Below are positions 21,680-33,049 of a stretch of DNA of 64,000 nucleotides, piece after piece. How positions within the stretch are numbered: position 1 is the first letter of the stretch; every line of letters begins with the position of its first letter. Below the pieces are notes generated by a model. The model worked only from the letters and a program-made list of their open reading frames with translations. It ran no database searches and was not told where the DNA came from. This stretch comes from Symsagittifera roscoffensis (Eukaryota; Xenacoelomorpha; Acoela; Convolutidae), in the NCBI RefSeq assembly GCF_963678635.1, contig NC_087062.1:12754670-12818669 (forward strand). The letters run 5' to 3'. Position numbers and translations under genes: made by a program.

Positions 21680-23250
21680 TGGCGCAACCAGCAGGATTTT
21701 TGGCTCAGGACAATAGAACTGACATGGGAATTCCTGTTTACTGGACCACAGCGAACTCTGATCCATCTTGGAATTTTAAAGTATGGTTCGATCAGTTCCT
21801 GATGGTGGTAACTGTAAAAGAAAATGTCAACCCAGAAGTTATGCTGGAAGATCCTAAACCAGTGTTGGAGGAGCCGGAACCCCGTCCAGAAACACCCAGA
21901 GAGGGCGAATCTGCTGCTGCAACAGCAGCTAGAGAAGCACGGGACAGACTATTAAAAGATCGAGTAGCAGCCGATAATGAAGAGAGGAGAGAAAGAGGAC
22001 CTAAAGTGGGTCACAATATTTACTACAACGAAGTTCAAAAGAGCTAAGTATCCAGACTATTTCTTGCGTTTGGGACGGAAGGAAAGAAACGTTTTGTTCA
22101 AAAAAATCCACATGTGGAGATTTCTTAATTGCAATTTAAAGAGATGGCTAGATTAGCAAAGGAGACTTTTGAAAAGTGCCAGAGCATCACTTATGAGCGT
22201 TACAAGAAATTTAATAGATCGCAGGAAATGGGAGAATCGTTAGAGTCATTTCATGCCGCACTAACTGCTCAAGCAGCGAAATCGGCATTGGACACTTTAG
22301 AAGATGAGTTAGTCAGAGATCTCTTTTTTTCTAAAATGCGAAGTACAGCATTGCAGGACACGCTCACGTTCGAAACATTAACTCCCGAAGAAGTATTAAA
22401 ACGTGCGATAAAATTCGAGCAGAGTAAACAATCGACACAGGCGTTTCAGAAGTCCACTCTGGGTACTGCTCAAACAGGGTCTCAAATTAAAATCAAGCAG
22501 GAACCGATTCTGGTGGTAGGAAACAGGAATCAGAATACTAGAAAACCCTATCGCGAAAGGAATAGACGGAAACAGCCGGAAGGAAGGGCGATATCGAATA
22601 AATATAACGCAGATGATAGGAAACAATGCAATAGGTGTGGCAGACCGTTTGTCGATGGTCATTTGAAAAATTGTGCGGCAATGGGGAAACAAGTTAAGAA
22701 CTGTAACAAACCAAACCACTTTGCTCGAATGTGTCGTTCACAACATGTCAGTGAAATAACTGAGAACACAGAGAGTTCTGAGGAAGAATGTAATTTGATT
22801 CAAACATTTGATTCGTGCGAAGAATTTGAGGTTATGGCAATTGAACAAAAAGACAGTCAGATAGAGATGATCAATCGATACATCGAAGAGAAAGTAAAAG
22901 AGAACAGTGGTAGCAATGGAGTAAACAAACTCGAAACGAAAAAGATCGACATTCGGAAAGATTCAACATCGGGAAGGATGATATCACTGAAATCCCTAAT
23001 CCGAAATGATAACCAAATAATAAATATGACCGTGGACACCGGAAGCCTAATTTCATTTATAAAATTTATAAATTGGACAGTGGCGAAACAGATTTTCGAC
23101 TCGTCAGGAAAAATAAAGTTTACTCCGGTCGAAAAATTGAACTTACCAGCACAATTCGTGGACTATAATAAAAAAATCAATAGCAATATTGGGTTCTGTG
23201 AAGGCAAAAATACGGTCCGCTGGCTGGGAAGTTCCGGGTGCCACATTTCT
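21679..23250 (+). pseudogene. gag: gag and protease start of Ty3/gypsy copy 2
   Basis: From the ATG at 21679 the frame holds a matrix/capsid-like region (VWFDQFLMVVTVKENVNPEV), an Ala/Glu-rich linker, the conserved AFGTEG stretch, ITYERYKKF, and a nucleocapsid part with CNRC...GHLKNC. In the second knuckle (KNCNKPNHFARMC) the first cysteine is lost. The same frame runs into the protease with active site MTVDTGSLISF. Stops at 22045-22047 and 22126-22128 lie in this frame. The frame is lost near 23240, before the protease ends. Confidence 0.9.
21680..21697 (+). promoter_or_regulatory. primer binding site, overlapping the gag start codon
   Basis: TGGCGCAACC begins directly after the LTR, where the minus-strand primer tRNA should pair (TGG pairs with the CCA tail). 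The gag ATG is formed by the last LTR base plus TG of this site. Copy 1 shows the same arrangement with TGGCGCAGTC. The tRNA cannot be named from seven shared bases. Confidence 0.65.
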
Positions 23251-23302
23251 GATAACTGAACGAAGGACACGGTGTATCTTAGGTTAAGATTTACAAAATA
23301 AA

Positions 23303-24334
23303 GTGGGTATAACCACTAGGCAAAGACCCGCCCCGAAGATAAAATCCCGATTTGACATAATGCTGTGCGAACAGTCGGGGCCGTGGAAAGAAATATTCTA
23401 TGAGGATTTCAAACCCTTGTTTGACAGAAAAAGACGATCAGTACATCATGTAGTATATACAACGTTCAAGTACACTCTCTGTCCGATTCAGGAAAAGGAG
23501 AGGAGAATACCCATCCATGTGCAAGGAAAAGTTGAGAAGGAAATCGAAAAATTATAACTAGAAGGCCATATTCAGAAGTTGGACAAGTGTACCAGTGATT
23601 GTTTCATAGCCCCTATTGTCATCACAGTGAAGAAAGGTGACTCAATTAAATTGGCTCTAGACATCAACAGACAATTATACAAAAACAAGTATCAGATGCC
23701 GAATGTGGAGGAGCTATTAGACGGTGTTAGTCAGATAGTAACTGCACAAAAAGCAGGTACCTTGTTTTTCACTGTGTTAGATTTGAAATATGCGTATAGT
23801 CAATTAAAGTTGACTCCGCAAACTGCAAGACAGTGTAATTTCAACATCGTAGGGGGGAAAGCTACGGGCACATATCGATTTTTGACGGGATTCTATGGGT
23901 TGGCAGATATGCCAGCCGAATTTCAAAAAGCAATGGATCGAAAGTTAAATAGTTCCAAGAATACGTTTTGTTTCTTGGACGACATACTGATCGTCTCAAA
24001 GGGATCGGAGCTAGAACATGAAAAACTAATTACCGACGTTCTAATGAAACTAGATAAGGAAAACTTATCCCTGAAGCTGTCGAAATGTGATTTCTTCAAA
24101 ACAGAAGTAAATTGGCTTGGACACAAACTTTCAGAAAGTGGGGTTACCCCGAAAATTACGAAAACGGAGGCTATCCTTAATTTAGAGCATCCCAAGTTGC
24201 TTAAACAGCTTAGATCCTTTCTAGGTAGTATTAATCACCTTTCGAAGTTTATACCAAATGCAGCCAATTTGACAGACAAGCTTAGACCATTATTGCGTGA
24301 GGAAAAAGAAAAGAAAAAATTGCAAAAATATTAA
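23303..24334 (+). pseudogene. pol: reverse transcriptase of Ty3/gypsy copy 2
   Basis: It begins with the protease-RT spacer (LCPIQEKERRIPIHVQGKVE) and continues, after a stop at 23555-23557, with the RT domain: CFIAPIVITVKKGDSIKL, VLDLKYAYSQLKL (first catalytic Asp), LTGFYGLADMPAEFQKAM, and FLDD at about 23971-23982 as the active site (Phe instead of the usual Tyr). A few residues appear deleted between LALDI and NRQLYKNKYQMP compared with copy 1. The frame shifts near 24320 in an A-rich stretch. Confidence 0.92.
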
Positions 24335-24980
24335 AATCCCAGTAAAAAAAATTGAATGGGGACCCGAACATACTGAGGTATTCGAAGAAATCAAACAAGC
24401 GGTAGCAAATATTGCTAAACTGAATTATTATGACCCGAGTAGGGATACTCGGGTCAAGTGTGATGCAAGTCATAGTGGACTAGGGGCATCCTTAGAGCAA
24501 CAAACAGGAAAGAACGAATGGATTCCAATATCATTCGCATCGCGCTACCTGAATAATCAAGAAAAAAAGTATTCTACTAATGAGCTTGAATTGTTAGCGG
24601 TAGTGTGGGCAGTTGATCGTTTCAAACATTACTTATTAGGAAAAAATTTCGTAATATTCACTGATCATAAGGCATTAACATCCGCCTTAGAAGGCAACAG
24701 GTCTAACAAAACATATCAATCAAGATTAACGAGATGGGTGGACAGATTATTGCCATATCAATTCAAAATTGTCCATATTCCGGGAAAGGATATGGGGATA
24801 GTCGATTATCTATCTAGAGAACCAACCGGAGAACCTTGGCCAGAAACCAAATTGGATGAAAAATTTGTGGTCACTTCGATTGAGTGTTTTCCTAGAGCAC
24901 TCGACTGTTTATACAGTCGACTGAATGATACTGATGTAACAATTCAGAGTGAAAAAGTTCTAGAATATTCTCAAAATTAG
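24297..24980 (+). pseudogene. pol: RNase H of Ty3/gypsy copy 2
   Basis: It has VKCDASHSGLGASLEQQ with the first catalytic Asp, YSTNELELLAVVWAVDRF with the Glu, and FTDHKALTSAL with the next Asp. It then has SRLTRWVDRLLPYQFKIVH and GKDMGIVDYLSREPTGEP. These are the usual Ty3/gypsy RNase H landmarks. The frame ends at 24980 and a linker follows. Confidence 0.92.
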
Positions 24981-25191
24981 AAAAGAGAAGGCAATTTGCT
25001 AAAAACCAGGCGTGGTTGCCATAGCAACAAAACTGTCAAAAACCGAACAAAGCTCGACCGGAACGAGAACTGTGGCAATTCAAATTTTTTGTCTATTAAT
25101 AACGTGTTGAATCAGAACACTTTTGTCAATTTCAATAGAGCAGTTCAGTCGGTCAATTTAGTCAAAAACAGAAAAAATAATCTCAGAAGAA

Positions 25192-26290
25192 ATGGAGGAC
25201 GAAAAAATGAAGAAAAAGACAGTGAGGATCGGAGACTGTAGGACACAGGAGGAGAGCAATAAATTAACGGAAGCAGAAATAACCGAGACTACCTTCCATC
25301 GAACGTGTCGGATAAGAAGAGGAACACTAGAAAGAGCGGGGTCAGACAGCTTTGAAGAAGACAGCTGTGCTGCACGACCAGTAATATGGGATCAAGACGC
25401 GGAAGAAACAAAAAACTTGCTATCCATTTGGGATCTGGTCAGCAAAGATCAAGAGATGCCGGGAAACATCAAAGAGCTAGAGGCGATCACTCAGATGGTC
25501 ACGAGCAGCCCAAGAGATTCACCAACTAAATCAATCATAGAAGTGGATCTAACAATGGAGGACGACAATCTGGGTCAAGAAGTTAGCAAAGTTCAACCCT
25601 CGAGAAGGATTAACAAACGGCAAACGCATTTAGAGAGCTCAGTGGCAGACATGGGAGACGTCGAGAGTTTCAGTTTATCGAAACTGTTCGATAAAACGCT
25701 GTTGGCTGAACTCATTTCGGAGGATGTGTGGATGGACCGATTACGTCGCGTAATGGAGAGGAAGGATCGGGCTAAATTTGAACTTATGGGCCCATACACG
25801 AATCCGCTGTGGAATCAACTCTCAGTAATCGATGACTGCATTCTGGTAGACAATAGGATAGCAGTACCAGTTCAACTGCGTCAAGCTGTTATGAAGCGCA
25901 TTCATAGAGGACATCCGGGGCAAGAGGCAAGGATTGACGTGTCCAATTATTTGTGGTGGCCCCACATGCACAAGGATATCGTGAACCTAGCGGAGGAATG
26001 TAGAGAATGTACATGTATTGCAGCCAGGGCAGGAGGTTCAGTTAGATTACGCGGGACCTTTAGAAGACTATAAAGGAAAGAAAATCTACCTGCTGACAGC
26101 GATTGATCGGTTTTCGAATTTTCTTTAGGTGAAAGTAACAAAATCAACGGGGGGAAAATCCACTATAAAATTTGTACGGTCGTACATAGATACACACGGA
26201 ATCCCAGAATCGATAAAAACCGACCAATTTTCCGGATTCAAAGGAAAAGCCATGAAAAAATTCTGGTCTCGAAAATAATATAGAACAAAA
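25192..26290 (+). pseudogene. pol: linker and integrase N-terminal and core domains of Ty3/gypsy copy 2
   Basis: A charged linker of about 200 residues (SIIEVDLTMEDD region) leads to ILVDNRIAVPVQL and the HHCC zinc finger (HRGHPGQE ... WWPHMHKDI ... CREC). The frame shifts near 26030. The catalytic core then reads QLDYAGPLEDYKGKKIYLL and TAIDRFSNF, has a stop at about 26127, and continues to SIKTDQFSGFKG. The two aspartates of the DDE triad are visible. Confidence 0.9.
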
Positions 26291-28021
26291 GTTCTGCCCG
26301 GTGGGCGACCATCGCGGGTGTGGTCTAGTCGAGAGAACAATTCAAACCATAAAAAGGCGTTTGGGGGTGATGCTACTGGAAGAAAATGTAAAGTCAATTA
26401 AACTATGTCTCAGTACGATAATTAGGGACATGCGGTGGATAAAACAGAAAACCATACAGAAATCACCGTTTGAAGCACATTTTGGTAGATTACCAAAAAC
26501 GGAGTTTAAAATTATACGAGATAAATTTGTAGAGTTCTGTGATAATTTAGATAAGCAGCATCTGGAGAGGTCGGCACTAACTGCAAACCAACTCAAGAAG
26601 GTGATTGACCAATCTCGGGATTCCCTAAAGATCGTCAAAAAAGGGCAGAAAAGCAGGGATGTCAGTCCCCTCTTCAAACAGGCCAGTATGTCGACACAGG
26701 AGAGAAACAGAGCAAGAACTCTACGGAACCTGTTAGAGGCTAACGCTAACTGGAACGCAGAGCGGCGTAGATATGACGGACAATTAGTGGACACCTCGAG
26801 TACAATCGACCCCGAGTTGCGAAAGGAGCTTCTTTACTCATGGGAAAAGGGATTTATTGAGGACAAACCAAAGGGGTCGGAGTGGAACAGCCACAACCAC
26901 AGTCGCAGAGACGAGACAAGAAAAAGCGGGGCGCCACTGACAAAACCGTTCAAGGGGAAGGTTGCTTTCGATTCACCAAAAACAGTGACAACAGCTGCAG
27001 GAGCAGTATACCGGAAAAGTGATCTGGTAAAGTTGCCGAGTTCCCCTACGAAGACACCCAAGGAACGGACAAACCAAAAGGAGAAGGCAAAAAGTGTCCA
27101 TTAGAGGAGCCAAAGAGCAAACACCAGAAGAAAGATGATGAGCTGTTGGAGGACTCGATATCGGAAGAGGAGGAATGGAATATACCGAGGGAACAGGCAA
27201 AAGACCTGTTTCAAGACAGCGAGACTGTCGTAACATCGCGGGACACACCTGTTGGTGGGGGACTCAACCTAGCAATAAAGCGAGCAAAGCCGAATCTCGG
27301 GGGTCCAAAGACAGTGGGACCGAAAACGCAAGAGCAGGTGGCGTTAAACCCGGTAGGGGACTCGCGGGATAAAAGAGATCAAACGCTTAAACCCAAAGGG
27401 AAAGAAAAAAAGAAAGCTGCTGTAACAGCAGAAGAAGTCACTGATCCAGGACAAACAGAAACGGTGGATCAAGCTGATCGTCCAGGCAGTTCCAGCACCA
27501 AAAGTGGACAATCTAGGAAGCGCATAACAAGGGACACGTCACCTAGCTCAATCTTGAATGCGTTCCAAAAACAAGATATGGGAGACGAAGAATGGCAAAG
27601 CCTCGCCGATCAAGTGTTGACTAGAGGTCTTCAAAGAACGGCGGACGAAATAATTAAATCCAGAACGGAAAATCAAACAGAAACGACAGGCGAACACGGA
27701 TCTCCGCCAGGAATTTCGGACGACTCAGTCGTAGACGATCAAGGGAGTGCGAGCGTCAGGCGTAGTAAGCGAACCACGAAAAACCAGGGGCCTAAAAGAC
27801 TGGGCAGCCCAATCAAACATTCGGTTAAATACATTAGCGCGGACGAAGAAGCGGACATTAATGAAATGGCCCTAGAGCAGTACCGATTCGGACTGGCGAA
27901 TGTCAAAACGGACAAGAACAATCCGATGGAAACCCGACTGAAGCTTTTAGAACGCCATTTATTTCGGAAGAAGTTTGGTTATGCCGCTTTGGATACGACA
28001 CAACCATGGAGCACGCAGTAG
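26291..28021 (+). pseudogene. pol: integrase C-terminal part and long charged tail of Ty3/gypsy copy 2
   Basis: The start reads PVGDHRGCGLVERTIQTIKR and carries the Glu of the DDE triad. SPFEAHFGRLPKTEF follows. The remainder, more than 450 codons in two frames (to 27104 and from 27146), is hydrophilic, rich in Lys/Glu/Ser, with RRSKRTTKNQGPKRLGSP near the end. No transmembrane segment or signal peptide is visible, so it does not look like an envelope gene. Copy 3 has a comparable tail. Confidence 0.85.
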
Positions 28022-28218
28022 AAAGTGCCGTTAGAAAGTAAGAAACACTCAAAATGAAAGAAGAAATTGAAAAGAAAAAAACTTATAGTTGAAACTCAAA
28101 AAAAAAAAAGAACATTCATGCATCAATGGGACCACAAAAACTGAGCTGAAAACTCGTAGTATTGTTATTTATAAAATTTTATATGTATTAGATAAAATTT
28201 TATTGGTCCCTGGCGGAA

Positions 28219-28518
28219 TGTGGTACTGCAGCATCCGCAGTACATAACTTTGAGGACAGTTTGCTAGCTACTGCACCTGCAGTAACCATATGTGCTAACT
28301 ATATCTATTATGCTATTATTATATAAGAGTGGTCAAGGCCATTTGGTGTTGCTAAAACGTTAAAGATGAATTGGTCAGTGTTTCATATCTCATGCTATAA
28401 AACAGTAACCAATCTCAGCTACTAACTTCATTAACAAGACAAGATCAAGAACAGTAAATTAACACTATCTTTTCTTACTTTTATTCCTCAACACGCTAAG
28501 CAGTTAAGGAATATCACA
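28219..28518 (+). repeat. 3' LTR of Ty3/gypsy copy 2
   Basis: It is a near-identical partner of the 5' LTR (differences seen at CTTTGAGG, AGCTACTG, GTTAAAGA, TATCTCAT, CACTATC and AGTTAAGG). The base stretch before it (CTGGCGGAA) is a weak polypurine tract. The target duplication TGTTC follows. Confidence 0.95.
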
Positions 28519-28586
28519 TGTTCAACCAAAATCTAGGCTATGTTTTTAAGGCACGCAAGATAGACTGCTAAAATTGTGGTATCAAA

Positions 28587-28860
28587 TTAGTTCAAAACAT
28601 AAATTTTTGTCATCGTAACTGATTCAGTATCTCCATCCAGAATTTTGAAAACAAAATAGATTTTGCGATTTGCAAATCGCTTGGAAGAAGAGTCTTTGAA
28701 GAAACTGGCGAGAAACTTGCTTTTAAATTTTTGCGACAAAGAATAGCGCTCGCTGTTCAGAGAGGGAACGCTTCCTGCGTTCCAGAAGCCATCAACTATC
28801 AGCTGACTAGCTACTGGCTTCAATCTTTTCAAGCGAGTGTGCTTTTTTTAGCTATCTTGT
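28587..28860 (-). CDS. candidate terminal exon of an unidentified gene
   Basis: The minus strand holds an 81-codon open stretch with protein-like composition: VASQLIVDGFWNAGSVPSL, then SKFLASFF and IYFVFKILDGDTESVTMTKI, ending in TAA at 28587. There is no ATG, so it would need an upstream exon; AG dinucleotides near 28850 could serve as acceptor. I do not recognise the family. It lies directly beside the 3' end of Ty3/gypsy copy 2, so the retrotransposon may sit just 3' of the gene. It could also be chance. Confidence 0.3.
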
Positions 28861-29177
28861 TATAAATACATTATTTTTAATTTGCCAGTCAATTATTTTA
28901 ATTGAGTTATGCTGATGACTAGTAACAGTTCCCAAAAAATTTTACCCTGTCAAAATACTGTCTTATAGTGTGTTATGGGAGTGCTCAGAAAGTCAAGTTG
29001 GTCGACCTAAAAAAAACTCTGCCCTCCTCAAAAAAATCCTACATCTGCCTCTGTCCTCCGGGATCAATTATAGATGATGTGGCCCAATATCACAAAAATG
29101 GGATGCAGTTAACCAGTCTTTATACGGACTTTATGATGATTTCATACTAATTTGCTACTAATTCACGGTGGGTCAAA

Positions 29178-29521
29178 CAGGGGCGGATCTAGGATTTTGT
29201 CGAGGAGGGGGGGGGGGCGGATTTTCAAAAAAACTTTTAAAAATTTTGTCGACCTTTTTTTCGGCCGCAGACAAATTATTGAAAAAAGCCAAAAATAGCG
29301 TTTTTAGGCACTTTTTGGAAAATTTTAACCAAAAAATATCCCCCCCCCCCTAAAAATTAGTATGTATTAGCGCCGAATCGCCCTAGGAAAAATTTTTGGG
29401 TTCGTCAGCCAAAAATGGATATCCCAAAACAGTACAAAGGGGGACCCTTTGGGTCGCCAGGGGGTCGAATCTCTGAGAGTAGGAAGGGGTGCGTTCGCTC
29501 CCCTCCCTAAATCCGCCCCTG
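29178..29521. mobile_element. hAT-type MITE, complete
   Basis: Terminal repeats are CAGGGGCGGATCTAGGATTT (left) and AAATCCGCCCCTG (right). Exact 8-bp direct repeats GGGTCAAA flank it at 29170-29177 and 29522-29529. Subterminal G and C runs are present (about 29206 and 29341). The end sequence and 8-bp duplication are typical of hAT nonautonomous elements. No coding capacity. Confidence 0.92.
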
Positions 29522-29571
29522 GGGTCAAACATGATGAATGACATCTATTCGGTGATTTTATAGAAAACTAC

Positions 29572-29673
29572 CTGCAGCTGAATGCGTCGGTCTATATGAC
29601 ATCCATCAATAGGCTCCCGACCTGTTGGAGTTGGAGCTCTAACAGTGCCTGCCACTTGACACGAAAGTTGAAA
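29572..29673 (-). CDS. candidate internal exon of an unidentified gene
   Basis: The 34 codons FQLSCQVAGTVRAPTPTG and REPIDGCHIDRRIQLQ are bounded by TTTGCAG (acceptor) and CAG|GTAGTT (donor), with both junctions in phase 0. Two cysteines suggest an extracellular protein. It may belong with 28587-28860, which lies 3' of it on the same strand, but the phases cannot be confirmed. The family is not recognised. Confidence 0.3.
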
Positions 29674-30755
29674 CTGCAAACAAAGCTCTATTATGACAAA
29701 ACGTATATAGTCCTGCTCATAAGCAGCTCTTAATATGTTATGTCTCGTCAAATAACTTTATTTGCTAGATTCTTTGAAAAAAAAATTCGGTGTGTTTCTA
29801 TTCCAATGGCAAATTATCACCAGTCGTGCGATTTCTTTCGTCATATTTGGTGATTGAACAGCAGATTGAAGTAAAAATCAAAACTGTTAACTTTAATAAA
29901 TAATAAATTTATTGGTATATTTTCTGCACATAAAGATTAGAGATAGAAAAAGCTGAACCAAATAAAAAATGCTGAATACCTCAAAACTTTCAGAACACAA
30001 GTTTTCGAGCATTATTATTAACTCACGACCTCCGTATTGGCGCCTTGGCTACAATACTTCTTGATTTGTACTTTTGTAGACCATTATCGCGGAATCATTG
30101 ATAACTCAATGATAGCTCAATGTATGGAAAGGTTCAGTGTTGCTTCCAGAATAATTTAATCAGCGGTAAACTAGCGATATTTTGTGGATGAATCAGCGCT
30201 GGAGTCTTTTTTATTGATTCCGCTCAATTTTTTTTTTTCATTTTTCAGTTTTGTATTATTCAATATGCATAGATGCCGAAATCAGTACACTCACTGATCG
30301 CACTATTTAATGTAGTTAAAACAAATGCTATGAATTCATTTTTAAGTTGAGTTAATACAAAGAATATGACTCTTTTTTTACTTTATTTTTTTTTATGTTC
30401 TAGCAGATGTGAATTTCGAGCAAATGTAAAAGTGGTCATTTTTTCCTGAAGCTGTTTTCTATGTTTTTCTTGGCTGCTTTAAACTATGCCCCTTATTTGA
30501 AATAAACTTGAACAGTTTACCAAAAATTATTCATTCTAAGTCAGTTATCATAAGTAATATTTAATATAAGTGATAGTTTCAGTTTAAGGTTTTGAAATAC
30601 TGATTTTTGGGCGGAATGAGAAAAAAGACCACACCGCTGCCTTACTGACAAAAATGACTTGTACTTCAGAAAAAAGACAAAAAAACATCAATTTGAGCTT
30701 ACTTAAATATGAGCTTACTTAAATATGATAAGGGGCGGCCCTCCTGCCGTATCCC
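29674..30755. other. noncoding stretch
   Basis: No gene is seen. The left part could hold further exons of the candidate gene, but none is convincing. A short tandem pair of GAGCTTACTTAAATAT lies near 30700. The right part may include the 3' LTR of Ty3/gypsy copy 3, whose outer border I cannot place. Confidence 0.4.
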
Positions 30756-30954
30756 ATTCCCCCTTTCAAAAAATTTCTGATCAACAGATATTATAACTTC
30801 AATAATTAAGTTTAAATAAGAGTTTTGAAAGTTTTAGTTTTAGCTAGCTCTCCATCTTCTGACACTGTACTTTGTTCTTTTTGAAGACTTTCATTTTCTT
30901 TCTTTGAGATGGGGACGATGACGCTTCTGATACCTCCTTTACCGCATGACGTAC

Positions 30955-32100
30955 TTAAAATTGAGTCTGCTTCTTACTGCGTCCTGAAGTTCGCGAGGAC
31001 GATGACTCGTTCCCATCTTGCTCTGCCGTAGTATCTGGTGTGAATTTCCGCGGGGTATCTGCCGACTTGTTTGGGCTGGTTTCCGGAGTTTGTTTTACAA
31101 CAGTTAGTGGGCAGGACTGCGGCGTAAAGTTAGATTCTGCCACCTGGTCGTCTTCTGAGGATACCGGCACTAATCCAGCTGTATCTGAAACCACCTCTGC
31201 ACCAGAATGTATGGTAACTCTCCTGGTCTTATCGGACCTCTTGTTATCAATCTTGATTGAAATTGGGACTGCTTTAGAATATGATGGTTGGTGGACTGGT
31301 GAAGAGCTCGCCACTGGAGGGTTGATGACGCCTCCTGAACTTGACAACGATCTTGTTAGGTCCACTACCGGAATTGGTTGTCCAGGAGTCTGGATTGGGG
31401 TGCTGGTTCTGTTTACGCTGGGTGCAATCGACCGGAATTTCACAAGGAGGGGGACCGCCGGTACTGCCAGTTTTGTTGAGGCTGACAATTGTCTCGGGTG
31501 CACTTTAGCCTTTGGAACCAACAGTTCGTCCGACGAGGAAGATGATGAGAACTTTCTTCATCTCTTTATTCTTTTTCCGGTTACTGGCTCTCTGGGTCTT
31601 TGCTGACCTGAAACTTGTGAATTGTTCAGTTTTAAGGAAATATCACTTTTTCTAATATTTTTTCCCGAATCCGTGAAATATTTTGAAAGAGGAATTTCGA
31701 CAATTTTATCCCAGTAACGTTTAAATAGTTGTTTCCTTGACTTGCGATTTGCGACTTTCCTGAACACTTCAACTGAACTTGGATTAGATAAGAACAGTTA
31801 CTCTAGTTTACATTTGGCATTGGATTTGGTATATCCATTGTGTCCTGTCTGAACCTCAGAGTGCCAGTTGATAAACTGTTTCTGAGAGAAGCCGCTAGAA
31901 GTTGATTTCTCTCTGTTAGAGTGCGGAGAGCTCGGCAACCTTCTTCATGGGTCAGCTTCTTTTTCCAAATTGTCCACTCATTCGCTGATTTGGCTAGATG
32001 TTCCAGGGATCTGTAGTAGGGTGTGTATGCGATCTGAGTAGTCTCTTGTTTGATTTTAGGAGAAACATCTCGGCTTTGGTAGCCCTTCCTCACTAATTTG
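30955..32100 (-). pseudogene. pol: integrase C-terminal tail of Ty3/gypsy copy 3
   Basis: Short frames carry SRDVSPKIKQ (copy 2 has SRDVSPLFKQ) and YWDKIVEIPLSKYF. A 189-codon Ser/Pro/Thr-rich stretch (31521-30955) ends in SSSSRTSGRSKKQTQF, a basic tail like that of copy 2. No membrane segment is visible. Confidence 0.75.
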
Positions 32101-32163
32101 ATGCGAGACCTCTTTCCAAGTTTTGCTCGTCTAAAAGTAATTTAGATTTGAAATTGTCGGTCG

Positions 32164-32857
32164 CTAACGACCATTCAGAACTTGGTTTCCTGCCAAAACG
32201 TAGTTCAAACGGGATAGTCCTGTAACTGAAATTTTCGTTATCTCAATATCTTCAACTATCATTTTTAGAGCCAAATGAATATCTGGTGGAAAATTTTCCA
32301 ATTGTAACGTTCCCAATTTCCTTTTAATCGTCTGAATTGTACGCTCTACCAATCCACAGCCGCGGTGATCACCGACCGAGCAGACAATGTGTCTGATGCC
32401 TTTTGATTTGCAAAATAATCTACGACTTTATTTTTAAAACCAGAATATTGATCATTTCTGATTGTCTTAGGAACACTATGCGTAAAAATATAGTTCTCCA
32501 AAAATTTAATTTTGTTGGCTCCAGTCGTTTTTGTGAGCATTGCAGACGGATATTTAGAAGAACGGTCGATAGCTACCAGGATATACACTTGGTTACCTAC
32601 ATCAGCTGATAATGGGCCTGCGTAGTCTAACTGAAATTCCTCATTGGGGCATTTAGTAGAGGAAGAGACTTGTACTTTTTAAAAAGACTCAGTGGTTTCA
32701 AACTTTTACCGAAATTTGTGCATTCTCTGCAATTGTTGCGATGGTTAACAATGACTCTGTGGATCCTCGGCCACGTCAAATACTGGGCCGTTACCACCAT
32801 CTTCTCTTGGCCTGGGTGCGAACGCTGCAAGCGTGAGAGGTCTGCCCGTTGGGACAA
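32164..32857 (-). pseudogene. pol: integrase of Ty3/gypsy copy 3
   Basis: Pieces in order: zinc finger LQRSHPGQEKM ... CREC, core LVAIDRSSKYPSAML, TIRNDQYSGFKNKVVDYF (second Asp of DDE) and VERTIQTIKRKLGTLQL (the Glu). They are in several frames. The equivalent of the LDYAGP motif is seen near 32620 (LDYAGPLSADVG). Confidence 0.85.
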
Positions 32858-33049
32858 CTCGGTATCGCGATTCTGTCATCGATGATTATCCAGCCGTCCA
32901 CCACCGCTGCCAAATCTCAAAAGGTCTTGATGTAGCAGTCTATCCTGGCGAAGCCTTCGTAGTCCCTGTTTTTTATTGTCGTTTTATAAGTCTGAGCGTT
33001 GCATCTTCGTCTGTTAGCTCGCTGATGATGTCTGCGTCTAGAATGCCTA

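Larger units (their letters stand above)
21375..28523 (+). mobile_element. Ty3/gypsy LTR retrotransposon, copy 2 (complete outline, inactivated)
   Basis: Two 300-bp LTRs (21380-21679 and 28219-28518) flank a gag-protease-RT-RNase H-linker-integrase interior on the plus strand. The 5-bp repeats TGTTC at 21375-21379 and 28519-28523 are the target duplication. By eye the LTRs differ at about 6 of 300 positions, so insertion is fairly recent. Inactivating lesions include gag stops at 22045-22047 and 22126-22128, a stop at 23555-23557, and frameshifts near 23240, 24320, 26030 and 27100. The element can at most be mobilised in trans. Confidence 0.96.

Noticed and set aside
27146-28021. Possible envelope gene after pol in copy 2
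   Set aside because: No signal peptide or transmembrane segment; it follows integrase by a frameshift and has the basic tail motif of pol C-termini.
31040-31606. 188-codon plus-strand frame
   Set aside because: It is the antisense of the Ser/Pro-rich integrase tail of Ty3/gypsy copy 3, which has clear family resemblance on the minus strand.
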